In this document: positions 54,920-62,818 of the stretch, piece by piece
Layout of the letters: each line of letters starts with the position of its first letter
How positions within the stretch are numbered: the stretch's first letter is position 1
Origin: JADCCX01 sp051649305
GTDB taxonomy: Bacteria > Pseudomonadota > Alphaproteobacteria > Rhizobiales > Beijerinckiaceae
Assembly (NCBI GenBank): GCA_051649305.1
Contig: JBOFGV010000048.1
Coordinates: 1 to 64,000 of the forward strand
Length of the DNA stretch: 64,000 bases
Reading direction: 5' to 3'
Program-made: the position numbers and the translations under genes
Notes under the pieces: generated by a model
Told to the model about the DNA's origin: nothing
Databases searched by the model: none
What the model saw: only the letters and a program-made list of their open reading frames with translations

Positions 54920-55302
54920 CCTCGCGCTCCATTCTCCAGATCCCGGAGGTAGCTCAATACCGCTTCAACATGGCCTTCGGCCACAAGTTCGGCCGCTGTC
55001 TTTTGATCGTAATCAGCAATAGGCTCATTACGAAACCAGTAGATCGCCTGGGTTATGTCCCCTGCGAGAGACGCTGCAGCAGTGATCACCTTGACCATCT
55101 CCCGCATCTTGATCTGTAGTCGCTCCGACGATGGATTGCGCAGTGTGTTGCGATGAACACCGGTCAGGTCAGCAAGGCTGGCAACCTGAACACCCAGCGC
55201 TGCGGAGAAGCGCTTGGGCGAGATAAAGGGAGTTTTTGGCTCTTGCAGACTCTGCACAAACCCTGACATCATTGACATGCGTGCCGCCTCAGCTTGTATC
55301 AT
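54916..55302 (-). CDS. Xre/MbcA/ParS-type antitoxin (DUF2384)
   Basis: ATG 55302 with GGAG just upstream gives 128 residues; longer readings would start inside the operator region. An Xre-like helix-turn-helix (LGVQVASLADLTGVHRNTLR) spans residues about 38-57, and the C-terminal toxin-neutralising block (YWFRNEPIADYDQKTAAELV, then EGHVEAVLSYL) is typical of RES antitoxins. It probably represses its own promoter through the TGCACAT repeats. Confidence 0.9.
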   Translation of the reverse strand: MIQAEAARMSMMSGFVQSLQEPKTPFISPKRFSAALGVQVASLADLTGVHRNTLRNPSSERLQIKMREMVKVITAAASLAGDITQAIYWFRNEPIADYDQKTAAELVAEGHVEAVLSYLRDLENGARG

Positions 55303-55323
55303 AAACTTTCTCCACACTGTTAT

Positions 55324-55341
55324 TGCACATAATATGCACAT
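55324..55341 (-). promoter_or_regulatory. Direct repeats in the promoter of the toxin-antitoxin operon
   Basis: TGCACAT occurs twice with an 11-bp period (55324-55330 and 55335-55341), one helical turn apart. It overlaps a TATTAT that could be the -10 element. This is a likely antitoxin operator. Confidence 0.55.
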
Positions 55342-55403
55342 TTTGCAAAGAGTTCAAGGCCTGCGGCGACGAGGTAATGAGCAGAGGCAACCGCAGTCAC
55401 AAT

Positions 55404-56174
55404 CTAACGTGGAAGCCAATCTGGAGTGGCTTTGATGCCAGCCTTCAGCAATTCTTCCAGTTCAACAACCGCTGACGCTTGTTCACCTGGTTCTTCAAGG
55501 GCAGCCAGCTGGCAAAGCTCATCCTCATAAGCAACACCGATAATGTCATGGGTTGCTGGACTGACCAGCAATAATCTCCGGACATAACGATGATGAACCA
55601 CGTCTTCCAATACACGAAAAAACAACGAGGCGCTGCCTGAGAACAAACCGGCTTCACAAAAACTCCTCCAGATCCAGCTGTGGCTCAGCTGTCTCCCCTT
55701 GTGGCGCGTGTCAGCCAACAGTTCAAAATGGGGTTTACTGGTTTGACGCGACCTCCCTTTGATCTCCGTAAAAACAAGCATTCCATCCGAACGACGGGTC
55801 ACAAGATCAAAGCCTGTTTTCATTCTAGCCAAATCATTGACGTACAAAAGGACTTCACCGGCATCCTGCACCATCCTGAAGACTATCGCAGTCGCATTGC
55901 GTTCGAGCATCATTGTAGCAGTCTCATGCCCGGCCGAAGCATTCGGATTACCGTTGGTCCATATCTCGTAAGCGTCTCCCAATGCTATCGGGCTGTCGTC
56001 TGCGACGCCACACTCGTTAAGTTGCTGAAGATGGAATTGCGCCAGTATCTCGGCAACCAGCATGCGGCCATGCAATACATTGACGACAGTGATTTCGCCA
56101 AAACCATCAAACACCGCAGTACCCACGGGTATCTTGCCCGTGTAGCGTCGGTATTGAAGCTCGCTGATGTCCAT
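55404..56174 (-). CDS. Unknown protein with a nuclease-like D...ExK core, coupled to repC
   Basis: A 256-residue soluble protein. A segment near residues 120-142 (GFDLVTRRSDGMLVFTEIKG) has the D-x(n)-ExK spacing of PD-(D/E)XK nucleases. The rest is not recognised; the start (MDISELQYRRYTGKIPVGTA) is not a known nuclease domain. Its ATG shares the last base with the repC stop, so it is probably translated with the replication operon. Maintenance or defence is possible. Confidence 0.62.
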   Translation of the reverse strand: MDISELQYRRYTGKIPVGTAVFDGFGEITVVNVLHGRMLVAEILAQFHLQQLNECGVADDSPIALGDAYEIWTNGNPNASAGHETATMMLERNATAIVFRMVQDAGEVLLYVNDLARMKTGFDLVTRRSDGMLVFTEIKGRSRQTSKPHFELLADTRHKGRQLSHSWIWRSFCEAGLFSGSASLFFRVLEDVVHHRYVRRLLLVSPATHDIIGVAYEDELCQLAALEEPGEQASAVVELEELLKAGIKATPDWLPR

Positions 56175-57007
56175 CAGGAAAACTCTCCAACTTTCCCTGT
56201 CGCCCTTCTCACCTTCGCCCTCTGCCCAATCAGCGCCATCAGCATTGGCCCCGGAGTGAACTCCCCTGCCCTCGCCTTGTCGGTCAGCACACGGCAGGCC
56301 TCATGCCATGCGTCGGGACTGATCCCGATCATCGGCCGCACCGCTTCAGCCGCCCGCTGGAAACCGGACCATGTGGTGACCTTTCCACCGCCGTAGTTGT
56401 ACTCCGTCACATCAGGGCACGCCTCAATTACGAGAGCAAGAGGAAGATCAGTCTGGATGTTGGCGGCTTTCTGTTCCAGTGGAGGCTCGGCATTTTCCGA
56501 TAACACGCGATCATCAGCCCCATCTCCATCGGATGAGGGTTCAAGATTCTGGAAATCATTTGTTTTGGAATTAGATATGTGCCGCTTGTTCTGAGCGTCA
56601 TTGCCGTTGATATTTTGAGCATTGATATTGGAATTCAGTGTGTTGGTGATATCAGCCAGCAAAGTAGCCAAATCAGCATGAATCTGCTCGATGGCAGCAA
56701 GCCCCTTGAGCTGGCGCAATGGCATCACAAGCCCCATGAACCACCGCCGGTAGTCCTCCCAGGGTCCTGCAAGACCCTCATCCAGCCCCAGCGCAATCAG
56801 CACCGCCAGAGCCCGGTCCGAGACGCCCAGGCGCTCGCGCAACGCTGTCAATGTCCGGAAAAGGTGCCATTTGTTGACCGCCGCGGGCACATTGGCGCCG
56901 GGCTGGCCGGCTTCTTCGATTGCTTTCGCAACCATAGCCTGCGTTGCCAATTGGCCAAGCGATGCCGCCCGCCGACCAAAGGGCGTCGCTGAGAGTTGTG
57001 TTCCCAT
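56174..57007 (-). pseudogene. repC: Plasmid replication initiator RepC with a large internal deletion
   Basis: The RepC N-terminus (TPFGRRAASLGQLATQ, KWHLFRTLTALRERLGVSDR) and C-terminus (ACPDVTEYNYGGGKVTTW, AVRPMIGISPDAWHEAC, RAGEFTPGPMLMALIG) are both present in one frame. The frame jumps near residue 75 from ALAVLIAL to a late RepC region (DEGLAGPWEDYRRWF). About 120-150 residues, including the winged-helix DNA-binding part, are missing compared with the usual roughly 400-residue protein. GAAGG precedes ATG 57007. The frame is intact, so a shortened protein may be made, but initiation is unlikely. Confidence 0.82.
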
Positions 57008-57061
57008 GATCTTTGCCTTCATCAGGCAAAAGAATTTTGCTCACCAAAACGACGCCGACTC

Positions 57062-57090
57062 TTGACTAAATTTTGCGGAAGTGTGATTCT
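57062..57090 (+). promoter_or_regulatory. Promoter of the repABC antisense RNA
   Basis: TTGACT (57062-57067) and, after 17 bp, GATTCT (57085-57090) preceded by TG fit a -35 and an extended -10. They face rightwards, against repABC, in the repB-repC gap. Confidence 0.5.
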
Positions 57091-57096
57091 CTAGTC

Positions 57097-57144
57097 ACCA
57101 AACTTAGAGAGGGCTTCCAGACGGAGACGTTGGAGGCTTTTTTT
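57097..57144 (+). ncRNA. ctRNA (incompatibility antisense RNA) of the repABC operon
   Basis: In repABC plasmids a small counter-transcribed RNA in the repB-repC gap limits repC expression. Here the 127-bp gap has a rightward promoter and a strong terminator: stem 57113-57119 (GCTTCCA) with 57131-57137 (TGGAGGC), an 11-nt loop and seven Ts. The RNA would be about 50 nt, with its start near 57097 estimated from the -10 element. Function is family knowledge; the RNA itself is inferred. Confidence 0.65.
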
Positions 57145-57149
57145 GCAGG

Positions 57150-58136
57150 TTATACTCCTGGTTTTGATTCATTCTTCTGCGCTTTGAATGCGCGATACAA
57201 CTCATCAAGTTGGTTTGATATAAAGTCGCCGAATGCTCTAGCGTTGGTCGCACCGAGCGTCAGGCTGAAACCCTTACCTGAACGACGGATCTCAGCTTTT
57301 ACAGAGGCGTCCTTTGGTTCCCACTTATTAGGACTGGATGTCGGATGCGGCGGACGTCTTCCAGAAAATTTTACCGCTGCCATCAAATGATCAAAGCGCG
57401 CAGAAGGTTCTTTATCTAAAAACTCTGCGGTTGTGATCGTAAGTTGTGCTTGATGAAAGGCTTGCGGTCGCAGAAAGAGTTTTTTTAAACTCTCCCAACG
57501 GTCACGCCCAACGTTCTTTAAAGGGCCCAACGCTTCAATCACTGAGACCGGAATAACCTCTACCACTGAAAGCATACGTGAAAGCAAAGTATCGTCGACA
57601 GACAAAGCAGCCTTGATTACATCTTTTGTCTGCCCGGAATCCTGGAGCTTGCGCGCGAACAAAGCACGCTCGATAAAGGAAAGATTAGCTCTTGCGGAGT
57701 TTTCTTGTCCTTGCATGATCACATGCGAGATTGCTTCTATATCTTTGACAATGGCCCGAACTGGAACGCCAAGTTCACGAGCAACCTTCAAGCGTCGATG
57801 ACCAAATACGGTCATGTAACGTCCATCTAGGTCCGGGTGAGGGCGAACCAGAATTGGGCTCGATTGCCCCTGGGATCGAATAGCATCTTTCAGCGCATTG
57901 AAGTCTTCTGCATTGTCACCAAGCCGATCTTGAACAAAGGAACCGTCAATTGAGGCAGGGTCAAGCTCAACGACAGCTTCACCGGAAGCCATACGCTTTG
58001 CGTTTTCTGCAAGCTCATCAATTGACATCATCATGGACCGTGACGCGCCGCGCCGCGCATATTCAGAACGAGCCTCGGTTGAGCCTTGTGGGGAAGGCGC
58101 GTTCGTTATGCTAGCGAGTAAATTTTTGCGCATCAT
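57150..58136 (-). CDS. repB: Plasmid partition protein RepB (ParB family)
   Basis: Start ATG 58136 (58133 also possible) after GGAG gives MMRKNLLAS, the usual RepB opening; about 328 residues. The ParB nuclease/CTPase-like domain is visible (LRSQG-type segment AIRSQGQSSPILVRPHPD, then MTVFGHRRLKVARELG), followed by the EISHVIMQGQENSARANLSF-like helix block. It binds parS and works with RepA in segregation. It appears intact. Confidence 0.93.
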   Translation of the reverse strand: MMRKNLLASITNAPSPQGSTEARSEYARRGASRSMMMSIDELAENAKRMASGEAVVELDPASIDGSFVQDRLGDNAEDFNALKDAIRSQGQSSPILVRPHPDLDGRYMTVFGHRRLKVARELGVPVRAIVKDIEAISHVIMQGQENSARANLSFIERALFARKLQDSGQTKDVIKAALSVDDTLLSRMLSVVEVIPVSVIEALGPLKNVGRDRWESLKKLFLRPQAFHQAQLTITTAEFLDKEPSARFDHLMAAVKFSGRRPPHPTSSPNKWEPKDASVKAEIRRSGKGFSLTLGATNARAFGDFISNQLDELYRAFKAQKNESKPGV

Positions 58137-58206
58137 CAACACTCCTTGCGAGATAAACATCGGGAAACACTCTCGAATTTCCCAATCTGCACGGCTGTCA
58201 AAAAAC

Positions 58207-59421
58207 TCATGGTTTGCGCCCCCATGCCTGGTGCACCAAATGCGTGATCTCTTCGTTCACAGCATTCAGCGAACCCATTGCTCGTTCATAAGTTGAGCGC
58301 ACAAACATCGAAGCATCAATCTCGTAAAGCGTCTGATTGGTAATGCCAGCATCAGCAATTGCCGTCGATTTCAGCATAGTATGTTGCAGCATTTGCCCTG
58401 GAAAAAGAGCTTGCATAAAACCTACCATCTGGCTCTGAGGTCCGTCGGTTGGCTCGTAACGCGTCACAAGATAACGAAACCACTTGAGGCGCACGATGGC
58501 ACCGGCGGAATGGATCGACTGAAGGATGCCACCTAACATAAGCAAGAATTGACTCATGGACATCACATCGAGCATCTGCGGGTGGATGGTGATCACCACG
58601 GAAGTCGATGCTGTAAGAGCAGTGAGGGTAAGATATCCGAGTTGCGGCGGGCAATCGATCACCACGACGTCGTACTGATCATCAACCTCACGCAGGGCAT
58701 CCGTGATCCTTGTGAAAAATGTCCGCCCGTCGCCACTCGCCTTATTCTGCATCGCCAGCGGTGTGTCGTATTCGTATTCTTGGAGCTCTAGGTTGGCCGG
58801 GATGATGTCGAGCCCTGGGAAGTTCGTCGGCCGAATAACATCGCGGATGGACTTCTTCTCCTCATCATAGCGCAACGCTTCGTAGAGCGATGGATTCTTG
58901 TCGAGTTCCGGTTGAATGCCGTGAAGAGCAGAGAGCGATGCTTGGGGGTCGAGGTCAATCGCGAGCACTCGATGGCCAGTCAGGGCAAGATGTTGAGCAA
59001 GGTGGGCTGCGCTTGTGGTCTTTCCACTGCCGCCTTTGAAATTAACGACAGCCAGAACCTGTAGTTGTTCGCCGTTGCGCCGATGAGGAACATAGTTCTT
59101 AACATCCGTACGCCCGTGTTTGTCGAGATAGTGACGCAGCTCTAACATCTGTGTCGCGCTGTATGTCCGGCGGCCAGACGGCGATGTGACTGGAGTAGGG
59201 CCTTTTCCTTCGAGATGGAGCTTCTTGATGTTTGACGGCGTCACACCCAAGAAATAGGCAACCTCTGCAAGCGAGAAATGCCGCAGCCCTTTCGTGGCAT
59301 CCGGGGGATAGTGCTCAACTCGAAGCATGTTGAGCTTGTCAGAGATCATTTCTCCTTGATGAAGAATTATCTCATGAAAGCTCAACGATCCAGCGTCCTG
59401 TGTTTGCATCAATGGCTTCAT
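58207..59421 (-). CDS. repA: Plasmid partition ATPase RepA (ParA family)
   Basis: A 404-residue ParA-type ATPase with an N-terminal DNA-binding part (FLGVTPSNIKKLHLEGKGPT near residue 55) and a deviant Walker A, NFKGGSGKTTSAAHLAQHL, near 128. IDLDPQASLSALHG and YDVVVIDCPPQLGYLT follow. It is full length for the family. It is the first gene of repABC, represses the operon and drives partition with RepB. Confidence 0.94.
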   Translation of the reverse strand: MKPLMQTQDAGSLSFHEIILHQGEMISDKLNMLRVEHYPPDATKGLRHFSLAEVAYFLGVTPSNIKKLHLEGKGPTPVTSPSGRRTYSATQMLELRHYLDKHGRTDVKNYVPHRRNGEQLQVLAVVNFKGGSGKTTSAAHLAQHLALTGHRVLAIDLDPQASLSALHGIQPELDKNPSLYEALRYDEEKKSIRDVIRPTNFPGLDIIPANLELQEYEYDTPLAMQNKASGDGRTFFTRITDALREVDDQYDVVVIDCPPQLGYLTLTALTASTSVVITIHPQMLDVMSMSQFLLMLGGILQSIHSAGAIVRLKWFRYLVTRYEPTDGPQSQMVGFMQALFPGQMLQHTMLKSTAIADAGITNQTLYEIDASMFVRSTYERAMGSLNAVNEEITHLVHQAWGRKP

Positions 59422-59980
59422 CGATCACTTTCGTGGAATAACGCTTTTCGGACGCCATTCTCTCCTAAAGTGTGAATTATGCCCGATTCTGCAAAACCGA
59501 CAACAAATTTTTAGTTAACAAGAAGTTAACCGTCAAATCGCCAAAAAATGGGCCTGAGCAGTGTCGCAACTCAAATGGGTGTTAGGCCCGAAAACAGGCG
59601 ACGATCAAAGCCGACTCGCTACTGATCTGACCTGAGAACTGATCATCCGTTCCGGAATAAAGTACACCCGGCATAGGGAGACCTTTGCCAGAAGGGTGGG
59701 GGAGGGCGGTCTCACATGACCCTATCTCGTGTGAGGCTTGCGGATGGAAGCATGTGAGAGGGGAGGGATGTTTGTTGCCGGTTCTGGCCGAGACCAAGTA
59801 TGGTCCAAAATTCTCATGCCATTTAATGCAAAGGATGAAGCGGACATTGCCTCATTCCACCGCACCGACGAGAACATACCGAAGCTATAGCCCATCGACG
59901 ATGCATCCAAGTCACAAGCTTTGATGACGCAGAACATTGCTGCGCCAAGGTCCAGCTCGCCTTTCCATTATAAAGCATAT
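59422..59980. other. repA upstream region and boundary to insertion-sequence debris
   Basis: No convincing gene. The repA promoter and operator should lie close to 59422-59560. Beyond about 59700 the DNA is not recognised and probably includes recombination debris up to the IS3 remnant. Confidence 0.55.
59514..59530. promoter_or_regulatory. GTTAAC inverted repeat upstream of repA
   Basis: GTTAAC AAGAA GTTAAC is a perfect 6-bp palindrome repeated symmetrically around a 5-nt centre, about 93 bp upstream of the repA start. It could be a RepA operator or a parS-like site, although it does not fit the usual GTTN4GCN4AAC parS consensus. Confidence 0.45.
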
Positions 59981-60631
59981 CCGCCCAGCCAAGGGTCGCG
60001 TTGCTGATGAACTTGCTGCCATTGTCGCTGACGATCATCCTGGGCTTGCCGCGCATGATCGTCGAGTTCACGCGCCACCCGGATCCCGCCAAGGGAGGTG
60101 TCCGCCAGCAGCGCCATGCATTCGCGCGTACAATCATGTACGATGGTCAGGATGCGAAACCGGCGGCCATCGGTGAGCTGGTCAGACACGAAGTCCAGGC
60201 TCGAGCGCTCGTTCGACCTGAGCGGGATCAGCATGGGCGCCGCATCCCGATAGCCCGTTTCCGGCCACCGCGGCGGCGCACGGTGAGTTTCTCCTCCCAA
60301 TAGAGCCGGAACAGCTTCTTGTGGTTCACGATGTGGCCCTCATCCGTTCGTGCAGGGCGACATCATCAGAACGGATCATTTCATAGCGCATTGTCATCCG
60401 GCACATGCCAATGGTTTTACACGTCCGCCGTTCGCTCATGCCGTGGCTTGCCGCCAGATGCGCCACAGCTTTCCGCTCACAGCCAGCGGGCGTCACCATT
60501 TCTTTCCCAGCAAGTCCTTCAGCGCCGCGTTGTCGAGCACGGCATCCGCCAGCATCCGCTTGAGCTTGCCGTTCTCATCCTCCAGTGCCTTCAGCCGCTT
60601 TGCCTCGGATACATCCACACCGCCGAACTTG
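59980..60631 (-). mobile_element. Remnant of an IS3-family insertion sequence (orfA end and broken orfB)
   Basis: Reading leftwards, the end of IS3 OrfA is present (VSEAKRLKALEDENGKLKRM, then DNAALKDLLGKKW with stop at 60494-60496). Pieces of the OrfB transposase follow: SLDFVSDQLTDGRRFRILTI, CTRECMALLADTSLGG and MIVSDNGSKF, which carry parts of the DDE core. Frameshifts, a lost segment near 60350 and the missing C-terminal part make it inactive. Its orfA is cut at 60632 by the IS21-type end. The left boundary near 59980 is approximate. Confidence 0.82.
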
Positions 60632-60638
60632 TGTTAAC

Positions 60639-60682
60639 GGCGGAGCAAAATTGTGCCACTTGGCGGCGTAAAAGTGTACCAG
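60639..60682. repeat. IS21-type multiple terminal repeats
   Basis: Two 21-bp units, GGCGGAGCAAAATTGTGCCA(C) and GGCGGCGTAAAAGTGTACCA(G), start 23 bp apart. Such repeats are transposase binding sites at IS21 ends. Confidence 0.7.
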
Positions 60683-60732
60683 TCTGGTTGAGAGAAAAGG
60701 GCCATTCAGCCCCGGTTTGATAGTTTGCGTAG

Positions 60733-60785
60733 AGGTGTGTGAGGAGCCGCCCGGAGCGAAGCGCAGGGTGGGCTCTCACACACCT
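60733..60785. repeat. Long hairpin beside istB
   Basis: AGGTGTGTGAG (60733-60743) and CTCACACACCT (60775-60785) are perfect 11-bp inverted arms. The interior continues with AGCC-GCCC against GGGTGGGCT. It lies just downstream of the istB end and could be its terminator or a recombination structure. Confidence 0.6.
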
Positions 60786-60790
60786 TCGCA

Positions 60791-61657
60791 TCATTGTTTG
60801 ACAGTTCCTGTCCCTCCTTGTGACTGGTGTGCGGGCCGAGGCGCGGACTGTTCTGCCCTGCGCTGGGCCTTTTTACTGGTGGCCAGAGGGAAGCTGTCAC
60901 CGTTCATCTCCAGAATGTGGACGTGATGTGTCCGCCGCTCTGATCCGAAGACGGATTTCCACTCGTCAAAGGGCAGGTTGCTGGTGACCAGTATGGCCCC
61001 ACGTTCATATCGCTGGCTGAAGACCTCAAAGAGCAGTTCTGAGCCAACTGCGGTGAAGGGTACATATCCAAGCTCATCGACGATCAGCAGCCTGACGGTA
61101 TTGAGGTGCATTTGCAGGGCACGCAATCTTCGCTCATCACGTGCTTCCATCAGCTCATCCACGAGCGCGGCTGCGGTGGTGAAGGCGACAGAATATCCCT
61201 TCTGGCAAGCTGCGAGGCCAAGGGCGAGAGCGGCATGGGTCTTGCCCGTCCTAGACGGCCCAAGCACGATACAGTTCTACCGCTTCCCGATCCACTCGCA
61301 ACGCATCAGTTCCAGCACCAACGCCTTGTTGAGCAAGGGCTGAGCCACGAAGTCGAACGTGTCGAGGCTCTTGGTCTGGGGGAAGCGGGCCACCAGGACC
61401 CTGCGCTCGATGTTACGGCGTTCGCGGTCGATGCGTTCCAGTTCGCATAGGCGCAGGAGATAGCGCGGATAATCCGCCCGGTCCTGAGCTGATTCCATCG
61501 CCACCTTCTCATACTCGCGCGCGAAGGTGGGAAGCTTCAGCGCCTTGAAGTGGTTGGTCAACAGAACCGCCGGAGCCACAGAGGTCGAGGTTGTGGTCAC
61601 AGTCCGCAAGTGGTCGTTCTTGTCACCATCGTTCTGGGCGTCAAGATGCGGTGTCAT
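60791..61657 (-). pseudogene. istB: IstB (IS21 helper ATPase), inactivated
   Basis: The frame runs from ATG 61657 (MTPHLDAQNDGDKNDH), after which an amber TAG at 61277-61279 stops it right before the P-loop (CEWIGKR*NCIVLGPSRTGKT). The second half retains LLIVDELGYVPFTAVGSELL, then FEVFSQRYERGAILVTSNLP, but the usual roughly nine residues between FGSER and THHVHILEM are deleted. The P-loop also has R in place of the usual G (GPSRTGKT). It is a non-functional remnant. Confidence 0.85.
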
Positions 61658-61756
61658 GCTGTGACTCCTTCGGGAATGGTCAGTAGTTTTGCCCATCAAG
61701 CTTTATCGTGTCAGACATTCTGCCCTTCAATCAACCCAACGGTGTTCACTTGCCCG

Positions 61757-62812
61757 TCAGCTGGACGTGTGTAGGCCGCTTTTTACGATCGCATGGGCAA
61801 CGCCATGGTAGAGCGCGGTTGGGACCGGCGCTCCAATCTTACCAAGGCGGGCGAGCTGCACGGCCAGTTCCTCATTCGCAACAATCGGAACACCCTTGCC
61901 GATCGCCTCCAGGCGCTTACGCGCGAATTCCTCCCCTGTGAGTTTTGACACAAGCATCGGCGTATCGATACTCCCGCGCTCGTAGGCGATGCCGACGCCG
62001 CCGAAGGTTGCTTCGATGATGAGCGTGGCGCGCCCAAGTCCGCGAACCCTTGGACTTTGCGCACTTTCGTTGCGCAGACGCCGGCGTTCCCGTCGCAGCT
62101 CCGGTGAGCCAAATTGGTCCTTCTGCTCCTTCTTCAGTTCTTCATTAGTCATGCGATGCTGTCGCTTGAACAGCGCCCGCGACACGAAAATATCAACAAA
62201 GCCCATAGTGAGCACGATGAGCAATGCGGCGAATATCACAGCGAGGATCTCGTAAATCGCAACATTGCTGACACAGCTTACGCCGCAAGTTGGCGACCAA
62301 AACAGGCTGTTAAGGTTTTGTCTCGACATGAAGAAAACGAAAGCAGCGAACAAGGTGGCTTTTGTTAGTGTCTTTGCAAGTTGGCTCCACGCCTGCAGTC
62401 CAAAGACATTTTTGACATTCGAAGCAGGATTGAGCCGGTTTAGATCAGGTGCAATGCGCTTTGGTGAAAGCACAAAGCCGCGAGAGTCCAATAACGATGC
62501 AAGCAAATACGCCAAGGCGGCGACGACCGAGACGGGTGCCGCAACCCTAAGCAGAAGGTCGAACCCTGAAGAGATTGTCGCACTCGCGGTGAATGCAAAG
62601 TTACTATTGTACCGGGTGTCAAAAACAGAAAAGATCTTGTGAAACTGATCGACTTCACTACGCCATGTCCCCAAGAGCGTTGCGAAGGCTGCAATGAGGC
62701 TCACAGCCGCTGGGAAGTCCCTGCTCTGGGCGATCTGTCCATCGCGCGTGCGAAGTCGTTGCAGTTTCGTTTGCGTGGCTGGATGCTTTTTCTCGCCCTG
62801 ATCGCCCGACAT
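61757..62812 (-). CDS. sctU: Type III secretion export switch protein SctU (FlhB/YscU family), lacking NPTH
   Basis: A 351-residue protein with four membrane segments between residues about 35 and 210 and a cytoplasmic C-terminal domain. The linker RMTNEELKKEQKDQFGSPEL and the following RRERRRLRNE are typical SctU/FlhB. Where the family has the NPTH autocleavage motif, this protein reads EATF (residues 267-270) after GRATLII. Family export-switch proteins cut themselves at N-P; without it cleavage is not expected. The downstream part is otherwise complete. It lies 6 bp after sctT. Confidence 0.85.
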   Translation of the reverse strand: MSGDQGEKKHPATQTKLQRLRTRDGQIAQSRDFPAAVSLIAAFATLLGTWRSEVDQFHKIFSVFDTRYNSNFAFTASATISSGFDLLLRVAAPVSVVAALAYLLASLLDSRGFVLSPKRIAPDLNRLNPASNVKNVFGLQAWSQLAKTLTKATLFAAFVFFMSRQNLNSLFWSPTCGVSCVSNVAIYEILAVIFAALLIVLTMGFVDIFVSRALFKRQHRMTNEELKKEQKDQFGSPELRRERRRLRNESAQSPRVRGLGRATLIIEATFGGVGIAYERGSIDTPMLVSKLTGEEFARKRLEAIGKGVPIVANEELAVQLARLGKIGAPVPTALYHGVAHAIVKSGLHTSS

Positions 62813-62818
62813 TGTGGT

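Larger units (their letters stand above)
60632..61700 (-). mobile_element. Truncated IS21-family element (end repeats and istB only)
   Basis: The end beginning TGTTAACGG at 60632 lies inside the IS3 orfA. It is followed by two related 21-bp repeats (60639-60659 and 60662-60682), the multiple terminal repeats of IS21 elements. A decayed istB follows. The istA transposase gene expected to the right (upstream of istB) is absent, so the right boundary near 61700 is an estimate and the element cannot move by itself. Confidence 0.75.

Noticed and set aside
58255..58276. GTTC...GAAC near the repA end as a parS site
   Set aside because: The spacing does not fit GTTN4GCN4AAC and the site lies within coding sequence.
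59711..59735. CTCACA...TGTGAG hairpin upstream of the IS3 remnant
   Set aside because: Only a 6-bp stem with a long loop; too weak to call a terminator or terminal repeat.
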